A stretch of 6,732 bases of DNA from DASWHX01 sp036397995. GTDB lineage: Bacteria > Bacteroidota > Bacteroidia > Cytophagales > Cyclobacteriaceae. The notes under the pieces are model-generated. The model saw only the letters and a list, made by a program, of their open reading frames with translations, did no database searches and was not told where the DNA came from. Of this stretch, positions 1 through 5,676 are shown piece after piece. Numbering within the stretch: position 1 is the stretch's first letter; every line of letters starts with the position of its first letter. The stretch lies in NCBI GenBank assembly GCA_036397995.1, contig DASWHX010000092.1, forward strand, positions 1 through 6,732, given 5' to 3'. The translations under genes and the position numbers were made by a program.

Positions 1-134
1 ATCGTTGAAACGGAATATGCCCCAATTGGGCTGCTTTGAATATGATTTGTTATATAATTTATATTATGTTAAATAGGATAACCCAATCATAACTATTCTC
101 TCTACCTTACTTATTCAGGAAGTCTTTCTCTCCC
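1..134. other. AT-rich intergenic stretch at the window edge
   Basis: This is non-coding sequence downstream of the four-helix membrane protein gene. It holds one perfect 10-bp palindrome, CCCAATTGGG at 21-30, with the 7-mer GAATATG on either side of it (13-19 and again just after position 37). A very AT-rich run follows at about 44-76. No U-tract follows the palindrome on either strand, so it is not a convincing terminator. The stretch could instead be the upstream region of a gene lying to the left of the window, which cannot be judged here. Confidence 0.4.
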
Positions 135-554
135 CTAATTAAAGGCAAGCACCGCCATTATAACTATAGCAATACCTATGAAGAAGTTTAGCATCCCGTA
201 GGGCCTGACTTTCATAAGCCTGGCGGGATCATTTTCTTTGAGGGCCCTGCGTGCCATTACCGATACTATGGAAACCATTATGATCAGGATGCCGACCAAA
301 ACTAGCTTGGCTGTCAGAAATGGCATCTCGCCAAGCACCTTCCAATATGGTGTAATCAGATAGAATCCTGAAATCAGCAGCAATCCCAGACCTGTTTGCC
401 CCATTCGCACAAGTACAAAAGTTTTTGACATAAACTTTCCTCTTTCTTCGGGCTCGAGCTTGGCTGCAGCCGCTCCAAGGAACATATTGGAGAAACCTGC
501 TCCAAGGGCCATAGTCAATCCAATAAAGTGAATTACAAGCATTGCTTCCTTCAT
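135..554 (-). CDS. Four-helix integral membrane protein, CopD/DUF2269-like, function unknown
   Basis: A 139-residue protein that is almost entirely membrane-embedded. Hydrophobic segments lie at about residues 5-27, 52-70, 79-100 and 120-138. A short charged loop (KLEPEERGK, about 32-40) separates the first two helices and a basic loop (ARRALKENDPARLMKVR, 101-117) precedes the last. Helix 1 carries a histidine (His9) in an IHFIG context followed by small residues. That resembles the compact four-helix CopD/DUF2269-type membrane proteins, some of which bind haem or metal through membrane histidines. I do not recognise the exact family, so this is only a resemblance. ATG at 554 is chosen because helix 1 begins at once after it; a second ATG four bases upstream is in another frame. 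The gene is the last in the window, 132 bp after the second serine hydrolase gene, and two TTACGTAA palindromes lie 86-108 nt upstream of its start, so it probably has its own promoter. Coding status is good, function is open. Confidence 0.82.
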   Translation of the reverse strand: MKEAMLVIHFIGLTMALGAGFSNMFLGAAAAKLEPEERGKFMSKTFVLVRMGQTGLGLLLISGFYLITPYWKVLGEMPFLTAKLVLVGILIIMVSIVSVMARRALKENDPARLMKVRPYGMLNFFIGIAIVIMAVLAFN

Positions 555-640
555 ACATTTGGATTTTGGTTATTTAATATAAGACTTTAAATATGGTTTG
601 CTGATTCTTTAATTTCAGGTTTCCTAAAAACTAGCACTTT

Positions 641-662
641 TTACGTAACGTATTTTACGTAA
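641..662. promoter_or_regulatory. Tandem TTACGTAA palindromes, candidate operator upstream of the membrane protein gene
   Basis: Two perfect 8-bp palindromes TTACGTAA lie at 641-648 and 655-662, 14 bp centre to centre. They sit within a longer direct repeat TTTTACGTAA(C/T)G (639-650 and 653-664) with one mismatch. Another ACGTA at 648-652 bridges them. They lie in the gap after the second serine hydrolase gene, 86 to 108 nt before the ATG of the membrane protein gene. A third copy is at 2596-2603, before the serine hydrolase gene. Spacing and symmetry suggest a site for a dimeric regulator. The regulator is unknown and no promoter consensus is clear next to it. Confidence 0.45.
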
Positions 663-686
663 TGAACATTCACCTCTTAATTAGTA

Positions 687-2450
687 TTATATGCCAATTA
701 CTCCTCCTTCCCGCTTAAAGCTCAAATTCCTCACCCTTCCATTGCTAATCAGCATTTCAGTTACTTTACCCTTGCCGTTGCGGGTGAATTTCACATTTCC
801 CATCCACCCCATATTGCCTCGAAACTCGTCCGGGGCAACGGCGTTCAATACTATATCCGGGTTGCGCTGGTGATGGGCCATTAATACGGTGTCGTTCTCC
901 ACCCTTATATCATAGAAAGATTGGATTTCTTCACTGTAAAACCGACCTGCATAGTCTGCAAGCTTCACTGTGTTACGGTCAAACAGGTCTTCACTTGCCT
1001 GCGGCGCACCTGGATTCTCAGAGTCCTCATCCTCCGGCTCCTCAACAAGCTGGTCAATAAGAAATTCATCAGCCGCCGCATAAGCAAAACCATTTGGACT
1101 GAAGGATCCTAAATTGCTGAAAACTGCAATAGAAACCCTCTCTTCCGGAAATCTAATCAAAGTTGTGCGGTAGCCCGCATCGGCACCACCATGCGAAACC
1201 GTCTTTAGCCCTTTGTATTCCCCAATTCCCTGACCAAAGCCATAATCAATGGTATCGCCGTTGTTCAGTACAAACTTCTGTTCCATCATCGCCATCACCT
1301 TGGGATTTCCAACGGTCATGGTCTCGAAATTAGCAGCCCATTTCATGATATCTTCAACGGTGGTAAACAGGCTTGTTGCACCAAAGTTGGCATAGCTCAA
1401 AACCCGCTTCTTATAAACTGAATCCGGTTTATAGTATGAATATGCCCGGTTTTCCACCACTTTCTCATGATCATCATAGAATAACGTGCGGTTCATTCCC
1501 AGTGGCTCAAAAATGTTTTGTTTAGTCCATTCTGGAAATGGTGTACCGGTAACGCGGCCTACGATTTCAGCCAAAAAAGTAAAACCGGTGTTACAATACA
1601 GAAACTCCGCCCCGGGATGAAAATTCAATTCCCGCTGCCTGGCCATCATCTTTATAATATGATCCATCCTGATTACATCGTCCAGCCTCCATCCTGCTAT
1701 CATCAGCAAGTTCCATTGATCCCGTAACCCGCTGGTATGATGTATCAAGTGATTGATCGTAATCGGGGTTCCAAAGTCATGAATCTCAGGAAGATATTTT
1801 CTAATATCATCATCAAGGGAAAGTTTACCCTGGCTCACAAGCATGGCAATCGAAAAGGCAGTAAACTGTTTTGAAACCGAGGCAATATGAAATATGGTTT
1901 GTTGTGTATTTGGGATGCTGTATTCGAGGTTGGCCAATCCAAAACTATTTTTATAAATAGTTTCACCGTCCCTGGCTATCGCAATGGAGAATCCGGGACC
2001 ATTTTCATCAGTCAATGAGCGTGCAATCTGGTCTACCCTGCCGGCAGGATCCATTGCCAACGGTTCAGCGCTTCCAATCTTCAACGAATACTTTCCCTCC
2101 TGCTGTTGGAACGGTGAAATCACAATATAATAAATCCCTGCTTTCCTGGCCGTTAAAATAAAGGGTTCGGGTCCCCGGGCCGCGTCATCAAATCCACTCA
2201 CTGATTTCTTAGCGGAATCAAGAATATTCACCACTACATCCACAGTTATCTGTTCCGCATTTCCGCTGATAAATGTCCTGGCAGGCAGGTTCAATCTGAA
2301 AGTATCCGCGCTCTGAGCCGTCAGTTCCGATTGAATTTCTATACCCACTTCCAGGTCCGAGCCTTCAAGGATTCGAATGGATTGCTGCGTCCTTGTGCAG
2401 GAGCTGATTAATAAAGTGAACGCAAAAACCTTTAATGTAGCGCTATTCAT
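687..2450 (-). CDS. Serine hydrolase lipoprotein, class C beta-lactamase family, with N-terminal PPC-like domain
   Basis: A 587-residue exported hydrolase of the beta-lactamase / DD-peptidase fold (COG1680 type). The N-terminus is a lipoprotein signal: a hydrophobic run, then lipobox ISSC with Cys18. Residues about 30-125 form a beta-rich domain like the bacterial pre-peptidase C-terminal (PPC) domain. The catalytic domain spans about 137-465. It shows SxxK as SVSK (Ser191 nucleophile, Lys194), HHTSGL at 237-242, YxN as YCN (Tyr285-Asn287), and HGG at 420-422 in place of the KTG triad. HGG is usual in esterase and peptidase members and less usual in true beta-lactamases. An acidic, proline-containing linker (about 469-488) leads to a C-terminal beta domain (about 490-587) like those found after this fold in many Bacteroidota hydrolases. 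The substrate could be a peptide, ester or amide; it is not predictable, and antibiotic resistance should not be assumed. The protein is probably anchored in the periplasm or on the cell surface. The gene stands alone, with 196 bp before it containing several symmetrical sites. No motif is missing. Confidence 0.93.
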   Translation of the reverse strand: MNSATLKVFAFTLLISSCTRTQQSIRILEGSDLEVGIEIQSELTAQSADTFRLNLPARTFISGNAEQITVDVVVNILDSAKKSVSGFDDAARGPEPFILTARKAGIYYIVISPFQQQEGKYSLKIGSAEPLAMDPAGRVDQIARSLTDENGPGFSIAIARDGETIYKNSFGLANLEYSIPNTQQTIFHIASVSKQFTAFSIAMLVSQGKLSLDDDIRKYLPEIHDFGTPITINHLIHHTSGLRDQWNLLMIAGWRLDDVIRMDHIIKMMARQRELNFHPGAEFLYCNTGFTFLAEIVGRVTGTPFPEWTKQNIFEPLGMNRTLFYDDHEKVVENRAYSYYKPDSVYKKRVLSYANFGATSLFTTVEDIMKWAANFETMTVGNPKVMAMMEQKFVLNNGDTIDYGFGQGIGEYKGLKTVSHGGADAGYRTTLIRFPEERVSIAVFSNLGSFSPNGFAYAAADEFLIDQLVEEPEDEDSENPGAPQASEDLFDRNTVKLADYAGRFYSEEIQSFYDIRVENDTVLMAHHQRNPDIVLNAVAPDEFRGNMGWMGNVKFTRNGKGKVTEMLISNGRVRNLSFKREGGVIGI

Positions 2451-2462
2451 AATTTTGCAGGT

Positions 2463-2475
2463 GGCTTAATAAGCC
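2463..2475. repeat. Perfect 13-bp inverted repeat just upstream of the serine hydrolase start
   Basis: GGCTTA-A-TAAGCC has 6-bp arms around a single central base and begins 12 nt upstream of the ATG at 2450. That close to the start it would lie in the leader, so it could act as an operator that blocks transcription or, less likely given the one-base loop, as RNA structure near the ribosome site. No regulator is identifiable. Confidence 0.4.
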
Positions 2476-2479
2476 GGTA

Positions 2480-2497
2480 ATTTATTGATTAATAAAT
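2480..2497. repeat. AT-only inverted repeat, second element in the serine hydrolase leader
   Basis: ATTTATT at 2480-2486 and AATAAAT at 2491-2497 are perfect 7-bp arms around a 4-nt centre. The element lies four bases beyond the 13-bp repeat at 2463-2475. Being made almost only of A and T it may be chance, but the side-by-side arrangement in a short leader is worth recording. Confidence 0.25.
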
Positions 2498-2595
2498 CAC
2501 TTGGATGTATCAAAATGAACAATTTGTTTATTCAGCCTCCAGGTTTTCCGCAGGAATCCCGTTGCTTGAACTAAGCGGAGTTTCATTAAAGTACT

Positions 2596-2603
2596 TTACG
2601 TAA
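2596..2603. promoter_or_regulatory. Third TTACGTAA palindrome, upstream of the serine hydrolase gene
   Basis: The same 8-bp palindrome as at 641-648 and 655-662, sharing the wider string TTTACGTAAT with the copy at 654-663. It lies 43 nt after the stop codon of the sigma operon's last gene and 145 nt before the ATG of the serine hydrolase gene. By position it could regulate the hydrolase gene. The repetition in two separate gaps supports a shared regulator for the hydrolase and the membrane protein, but this is inference. Confidence 0.4.
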
Positions 2604-2646
2604 TTATCCGGGGAGCGCAAAATAAAAAATCACAATTGTATCGCAA

Positions 2647-3528
2647 TCACTTCAGATACTCCGATAATTCCACCCATTCAAATTCCGGGGAGTATTCAAT
2701 GCAATGCTTAATTATGGGGAGATGACCGTAACCGATAATAAGCAATACCCGCTCATCCCCGGCTTCAAGTATCCGCTGGATATTCTGAAAAATCCTCAGG
2801 TTTCTGTTGTACCATGCGGTCCTCATATCCGCACCAAAATATCTTTCATCCTCATCATCGCTGCCGATACCCAACTTGAATGAATCAACCAGGTAGATAC
2901 CATGATTGGCTTTGATGCTTTCTTCTGAATTAACCTTTAGAAAATAATCTCTAAGCGGAACAACATGTAACAATGAGTCTTTAATTTTATAATATTGTTG
3001 ATATAATGGATACAATTCTCTTGTATGCGGTTTTTCATTTGCCAGTTTTGAAATCAATGTATTCTTATAGTTCTCATATTCCTGTTCTTCCATGTTCAAA
3101 ATAAAATCATACCACCTGGGATTTGCATCAACACCGTACACTTTGTCATGCCCGAGCTTCTCCCCTACCCGGAACCCTAACTGGTAAATTTCATTTTTGC
3201 CTAATTGAAATTTACCGGACCCATAATCATTATACAGTGAATCTATTCGCGGCTGGAGCAAAGTTTTGAATTCCAGCGCAATTTTATCCGGCTTAAATCG
3301 AATTAATTGATCCACTATTTCCTGAATCTCTTTCTGCTTCTCCGCTGACATCATAGCTAAAGGTTTTTCATTTTTATGGTCGTCAAGACCGGAATCATCA
3401 AAATGAAATGTTCCGAGAACCATCACCTTTACTTTTGGAATTTCAAGCAACAATTTTTCGGGAGCATGCCCAGGCTGAGCTTTGCAGATTATCGGAATCA
3501 GGCAGATGATTAGAATAAGTCGTTTCAT
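2647..3528 (-). CDS. Secreted DUF5694-like protein of the TraB/TIKI/EreA/ChaN superfamily
   Basis: A 293-residue exported protein. The first 17 residues are a type I signal peptide (basic MKR, hydrophobic core, KA then Gln18). Cys15 has no lipobox around it. The mature protein begins with VKVMVLGTFHFDDSG (about 34-47), the hallmark opening of DUF5694 proteins. GxxH occurs twice, as GTFH (39-42) and GYGH (266-269), with an acidic motif IALEF (83-87, Glu86) between. Paired GxxH motifs and a conserved Glu are typical of the TraB/TIKI/EreA/ChaN superfamily, whose members include metal-dependent peptidases, esterases and haem-binding proteins. The reaction for this member is unknown. A conserved stretch, RYFGADMRTAWYNRN (229-243), precedes the second GxxH. 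It is the last gene of the sigma operon, its ATG two bases after the stop of the DUF4097-like gene, so translation is probably coupled. Its likely role is as an exported component of the ECF response. I am sure of the gene and fairly sure of the superfamily. Confidence 0.88.
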   Translation of the reverse strand: MKRLILIICLIPIICKAQPGHAPEKLLLEIPKVKVMVLGTFHFDDSGLDDHKNEKPLAMMSAEKQKEIQEIVDQLIRFKPDKIALEFKTLLQPRIDSLYNDYGSGKFQLGKNEIYQLGFRVGEKLGHDKVYGVDANPRWYDFILNMEEQEYENYKNTLISKLANEKPHTRELYPLYQQYYKIKDSLLHVVPLRDYFLKVNSEESIKANHGIYLVDSFKLGIGSDDEDERYFGADMRTAWYNRNLRIFQNIQRILEAGDERVLLIIGYGHLPIIKHCIEYSPEFEWVELSEYLK

Positions 3529-3530
3529 AG

Positions 3531-4334
3531 TTATTTGGTTTTTAATAATGAGATGTTTCCATGCAGATTCTCAATGCTGAACCAGACTCCCCCACCGTTT
3601 AATTGTCTTAGAACGCTATACTTTTTTGCATTACTGTCACCGGCAGCTCTGTTTGCCATCGTTAATTTGAGGTCGGTGGTTATCTTCCCTTTCAGGGAAT
3701 TGAGTTCAAGCGTCGCTTTTTCTGATTCCGGTAAATGAATTTCAATATTGCCATGAATATTGGTTATAGCCGAAGGATCTGATGTTGACAGACTGGAAAA
3801 TTTTATTATTATGTCGCCTTCCGTATTGTTTAGAATCGCGGCACCATCAAGTTTTTCAATATTCAACTTACCATTGAAAGTTTTTGCTTCGATATTTCCC
3901 CGGATGTTCGCGGCCAATATGTCCGCTGTCTGGCTGCTGATTTTTACATTAGATTGAATATTAGCTGCATTGATTTTTTTTGCGAAATAGGAATCTACAA
4001 TTACCTCACAATCGAAAGGTATTTTTAAAGAAATGATAAGTTGCTGATCGTTGGCGGAGCTTCTGTTTATAATTGAAACTTTGTTGTTCCCTTCATACAT
4101 ATCAAAAAGAAAATCTTCCTTACTGAATTTTCCCTGGCCCGGGCTTCCGAAAGTAACCTGGATGTTCCGGCCATCATAACCGGTAAGCATAACTTCTGAA
4201 GCGTTATAGGATTTCAAATACAATGAACTCTTTTCTCCCGGGTTTGAAAGCTCAATTGTGTAATCCGGATCGCTCTGGGCTTTTACTATTTCAAGCTGAA
4301 TCAACAAGAAAAATAATAGTACGCATCCCTTCAT
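3531..4334 (-). CDS. Secreted DUF4097-like beta-strand-repeat protein (putative adhesin type)
   Basis: A 267-residue exported protein. The signal peptide is about residues 1-19, again ending in KA before Gln20. From about residue 125 to 215 it has short alternating strands of the form VKISS..ADILAANIRGNIEAKTF, then DGAAILNNTEGDIIIKF, then HGNIEIHLP. These are the G-[ND/E]-I-hydrophobic turns typical of DUF4097/DUF4098 right-handed beta-solenoid proteins. The end, LNGGG...NLHGNISLLK (245-265), is also characteristic of Bacteroidota members. Such proteins are often encoded beside anti-sigma factors or two-component systems of envelope stress, and the annotation putative adhesin is not well tested. 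The gene starts four bases after the anti-sigma stop and ends two bases before the DUF5694-like start. It may be an envelope sensor partner or a surface effector. No catalytic motif is visible. Confidence 0.87.
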   Translation of the reverse strand: MKGCVLLFFLLIQLEIVKAQSDPDYTIELSNPGEKSSLYLKSYNASEVMLTGYDGRNIQVTFGSPGQGKFSKEDFLFDMYEGNNKVSIINRSSANDQQLIISLKIPFDCEVIVDSYFAKKINAANIQSNVKISSQTADILAANIRGNIEAKTFNGKLNIEKLDGAAILNNTEGDIIIKFSSLSTSDPSAITNIHGNIEIHLPESEKATLELNSLKGKITTDLKLTMANRAAGDSNAKKYSVLRQLNGGGVWFSIENLHGNISLLKTK

Positions 4335-4338
4335 CCTA

Positions 4339-5088
4339 TTATGAATTTATTTGTTTAATCGCCATATCAATTTCTGATTTCATTTCGCTGGAAATGTTCT
4401 CTTCCGTCATTATTCTTTCCAAAAGAGGTACCGCCGATTTCTCTTTTAATTGCAATGCAAGGTGTATCAGCTTATAGCGTATGATTTCTGAATCCTGGTG
4501 CGTAATTGAATTTATCAGACTTTCCCGGATATAGTTATCCGACGCATAATTACTGAGGAGTTCAAAAGCTGAAAGCCGGATACTTATATTGTCATCACTT
4601 GTATAAGCACGAAAAATCAAATCAAGGGTAATTGAATCGGGTTTTAACGCGATAGAGTTGACAAGTACCATTGCTTTTAACCGGTCATGCGCGGACTCTT
4701 GCCGAAGTAAAACTTCAGTTGAAATTTGGTACAATTTTCTGATGTCATTTTGCATGCTCAGAAACTGATCATTCTTTGAGTTTGACCGGCCATAGTTAAG
4801 TCCGCCGTAGAAAGCAACTGCTATCAGGATTACTCCGGCGGCAATTCTGAAAGTCCAGTCGCGAAGGTTTTTTATGTACACCTTTCTGATTTGTCTTTGT
4901 ATTCCAGCACCAAATTCACCACCGGGGCTGTAATTTTTAATTTCTTCAAAATAATTAAACTGCATTAGCAACTCCTTATCTTCACTTTCCGCGGATTTTT
5001 CAAGCAATGACTTTAATTCAACCTCCTCTTCAAGGGATGTCTTTCCATCAAAATATTTTTGTTTGAGTTCACTTAATCTTGTTTCCAT
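4339..5088 (-). CDS. Membrane anti-sigma factor candidate with HEAT-like periplasmic domain
   Basis: A 249-residue single-pass membrane protein. The N-terminal cytoplasmic part (1-78) begins with LKQKYFDGKTSLEEEVELKSLL, the short helical opening common to Bacteroidota anti-sigma proteins. One transmembrane helix lies at about 79-97, flanked by Arg and Lys inside and by a GGLNYGR tail outside. The periplasmic part starts with a helix (about 105-130) and continues with repeated helical pairs (about 133-247). These read like degenerate HEAT repeats: DRLKAMVLVNSIAL, SIRLSAFELLSNYA, IIRYKLIHLALQL, then AVPLLERIM. No cysteine is present anywhere, so it is not a zinc-binding ZAS anti-sigma factor of the HxxxCxxC kind. 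The ATG overlaps the end of the sigma gene by 20 nt, which indicates coupled translation and supports function as that sigma factor's partner. Binding to the sigma factor is inferred from position and architecture. Confidence 0.85.
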   Translation of the reverse strand: METRLSELKQKYFDGKTSLEEEVELKSLLEKSAESEDKELLMQFNYFEEIKNYSPGGEFGAGIQRQIRKVYIKNLRDWTFRIAAGVILIAVAFYGGLNYGRSNSKNDQFLSMQNDIRKLYQISTEVLLRQESAHDRLKAMVLVNSIALKPDSITLDLIFRAYTSDDNISIRLSAFELLSNYASDNYIRESLINSITHQDSEIIRYKLIHLALQLKEKSAVPLLERIMTEENISSEMKSEIDMAIKQINS

Positions 5089-5575
5089 AATCCATCATTT
5101 TATATTCTTCTCTTATTTTCTTTCTTGCTCTTGAAAGAATCACCTCGACAGTGTTATGCTTTGCATTTATGATTTTAGAAATTTCCTTTATGTCCCTCCC
5201 CTCAATCGCTCGCAAATACAAAACTGTATGGTAGGGTTCTCCCAGGTTTCTGATTATATTTTTTAGTTTTGTGAAATTTTCATTGTTGATCATTTCTTCT
5301 TCCGGACTTTTGATGTGGTTAAACGCGGCAGAATCTATATCAATAAATTTTCTCCGGCTCCTGAATATATCAATCGAAAGATTTTTGATTATCCTTTTAC
5401 CGAGATTTTCCAGATTATCATATTCATGCAACTTCTTTTTCATCTTCCACATTCGAATAAATGTCTCCTGCACAATGTCCTCCGCTTCACCGCGCGTGCC
5501 TGTTACCCATAAGGCATATCTAAGCAGTTTTTCCCTTACGACGTCGATACTACCTGTGAATTCTTTGAAATTCAT
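5069..5575 (-). CDS. RNA polymerase sigma factor of the ECF (extracytoplasmic function) family
   Basis: A 168-residue ECF sigma factor. Region 2 spans about 10-75, with GEAEDIVQETFIRMWK (29-44), the classic helix that binds core polymerase and opens the -10 element, followed by the LGKRIIKNLSIDIFRSRRK segment (58-76). A short acidic linker (about 80-100) leads to region 4 (about 103-158): LGEPYHTVLYLRAIEGRDIKEI and the helix-turn-helix ending in HNTVEVILSRARKKIREE, which reads the -35 element. The ATG at 5575 is chosen because it gives a normal ECF length. An in-frame ATG at 5722 would add 49 residues unlike any sigma N-terminus and would overlap the preceding hydrolase gene by 46 nt. AAGG lies one base before the ATG, too close to be a normal ribosome site. 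The gene opens the four-gene operon and overlaps the anti-sigma gene by 20 nt. Autoregulation is usual for such pairs, but no clear target promoter can be read here. Confidence 0.93.
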   Translation of the reverse strand: MNFKEFTGSIDVVREKLLRYALWVTGTRGEAEDIVQETFIRMWKMKKKLHEYDNLENLGKRIIKNLSIDIFRSRRKFIDIDSAAFNHIKSPEEEMINNENFTKLKNIIRNLGEPYHTVLYLRAIEGRDIKEISKIINAKHNTVEVILSRARKKIREEYKMMDYGNKIK

Positions 5576-5591
5576 ACCTTTATAAAAAGAC

Positions 5592-5609
5592 GGAATTTGA
5601 ATCAATTCC
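5592..5609. promoter_or_regulatory. Perfect GGAATT/AATTCC inverted repeat upstream of the sigma gene
   Basis: GGAATT (5592-5597), a 6-nt centre, and AATTCC (5604-5609) form a perfect inverted repeat 16 nt before the sigma ATG. A further AATTCC stands at 5644-5649. Read on the coding strand each AATTCC gives GGAATT, which resembles the -35 element (GGAA-type) recognised by many ECF factors. It may therefore mark an autoregulatory promoter or operator. I could not find a well-spaced -10 element for either copy, so the assignment is tentative. Confidence 0.3.
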
Positions 5610-5647
5610 TGACAAGAAATGATTAAAACCTTGAACCTGCCATAATT

Positions 5648-5658
5648 CCGGACTCCGG
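5648..5658. repeat. Short CCGG-AGT-CCGG hairpin after the first serine hydrolase gene
   Basis: Two CCGG arms around a 3-nt centre lie 18 nt downstream of the first hydrolase's stop codon. The stem is only 4 bp and no run of U follows on the coding strand, so it is too weak to call a terminator. It might still contribute to transcript ending or to structure in the sigma leader. Confidence 0.2.
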
Positions 5659-5676
5659 CAAAGATTAACCTATGCC

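Larger units (their letters stand above)
2647..5575 (-). other. Four-gene ECF sigma operon
   Basis: The genes for the sigma factor, anti-sigma candidate, DUF4097-like protein and DUF5694-like protein follow one another with a 20-nt overlap, a 4-nt gap and a 2-nt gap. This spacing leaves no room for internal promoters outside coding sequence and argues for one transcript. The operon is bounded by a 101-bp gap on its 5' side and a 196-bp gap on its 3' side. The two exported products share the same KA-Gln signal peptide ending. Confidence 0.85.

Noticed and set aside
19..31. GCCC/GGGC stem with a 5-nt loop as an intrinsic terminator for the membrane protein gene
   Set aside because: The stem is only 4 bp, no U-run follows on the minus strand, and it lies more than 100 nt after the stop codon.
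229..558. Minus-strand 109-residue frame overlapping the four-helix membrane protein
   Set aside because: It is a shifted frame of the membrane protein gene; its translation has no hydrophobic pattern or recognisable domain.
691..1727. Plus-strand open frames opposite the second serine hydrolase (for example at 691-873, 921-1112, 1518-1727)
   Set aside because: They are short, lie wholly within a gene with all catalytic motifs on the other strand, and show no domain, signal or neighbour support.
687..2450. Second serine hydrolase as an antibiotic-resistance beta-lactamase
   Set aside because: HGG in place of KTG and the extra domains fit the broad esterase/peptidase group; fold membership alone does not support resistance.
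2610..2646. T-rich run downstream of the DUF5694-like gene on the minus strand as a terminator
   Set aside because: The T-run is real, but no stable GC-rich stem precedes it.
5659..5667. TAATCTTTG on the minus strand, close to the Bacteroidota -7 consensus TAnnTTTG
   Set aside because: It has one base too many between TA and TTTG, and no -33 TTG is found at the expected distance; not listed as a promoter.
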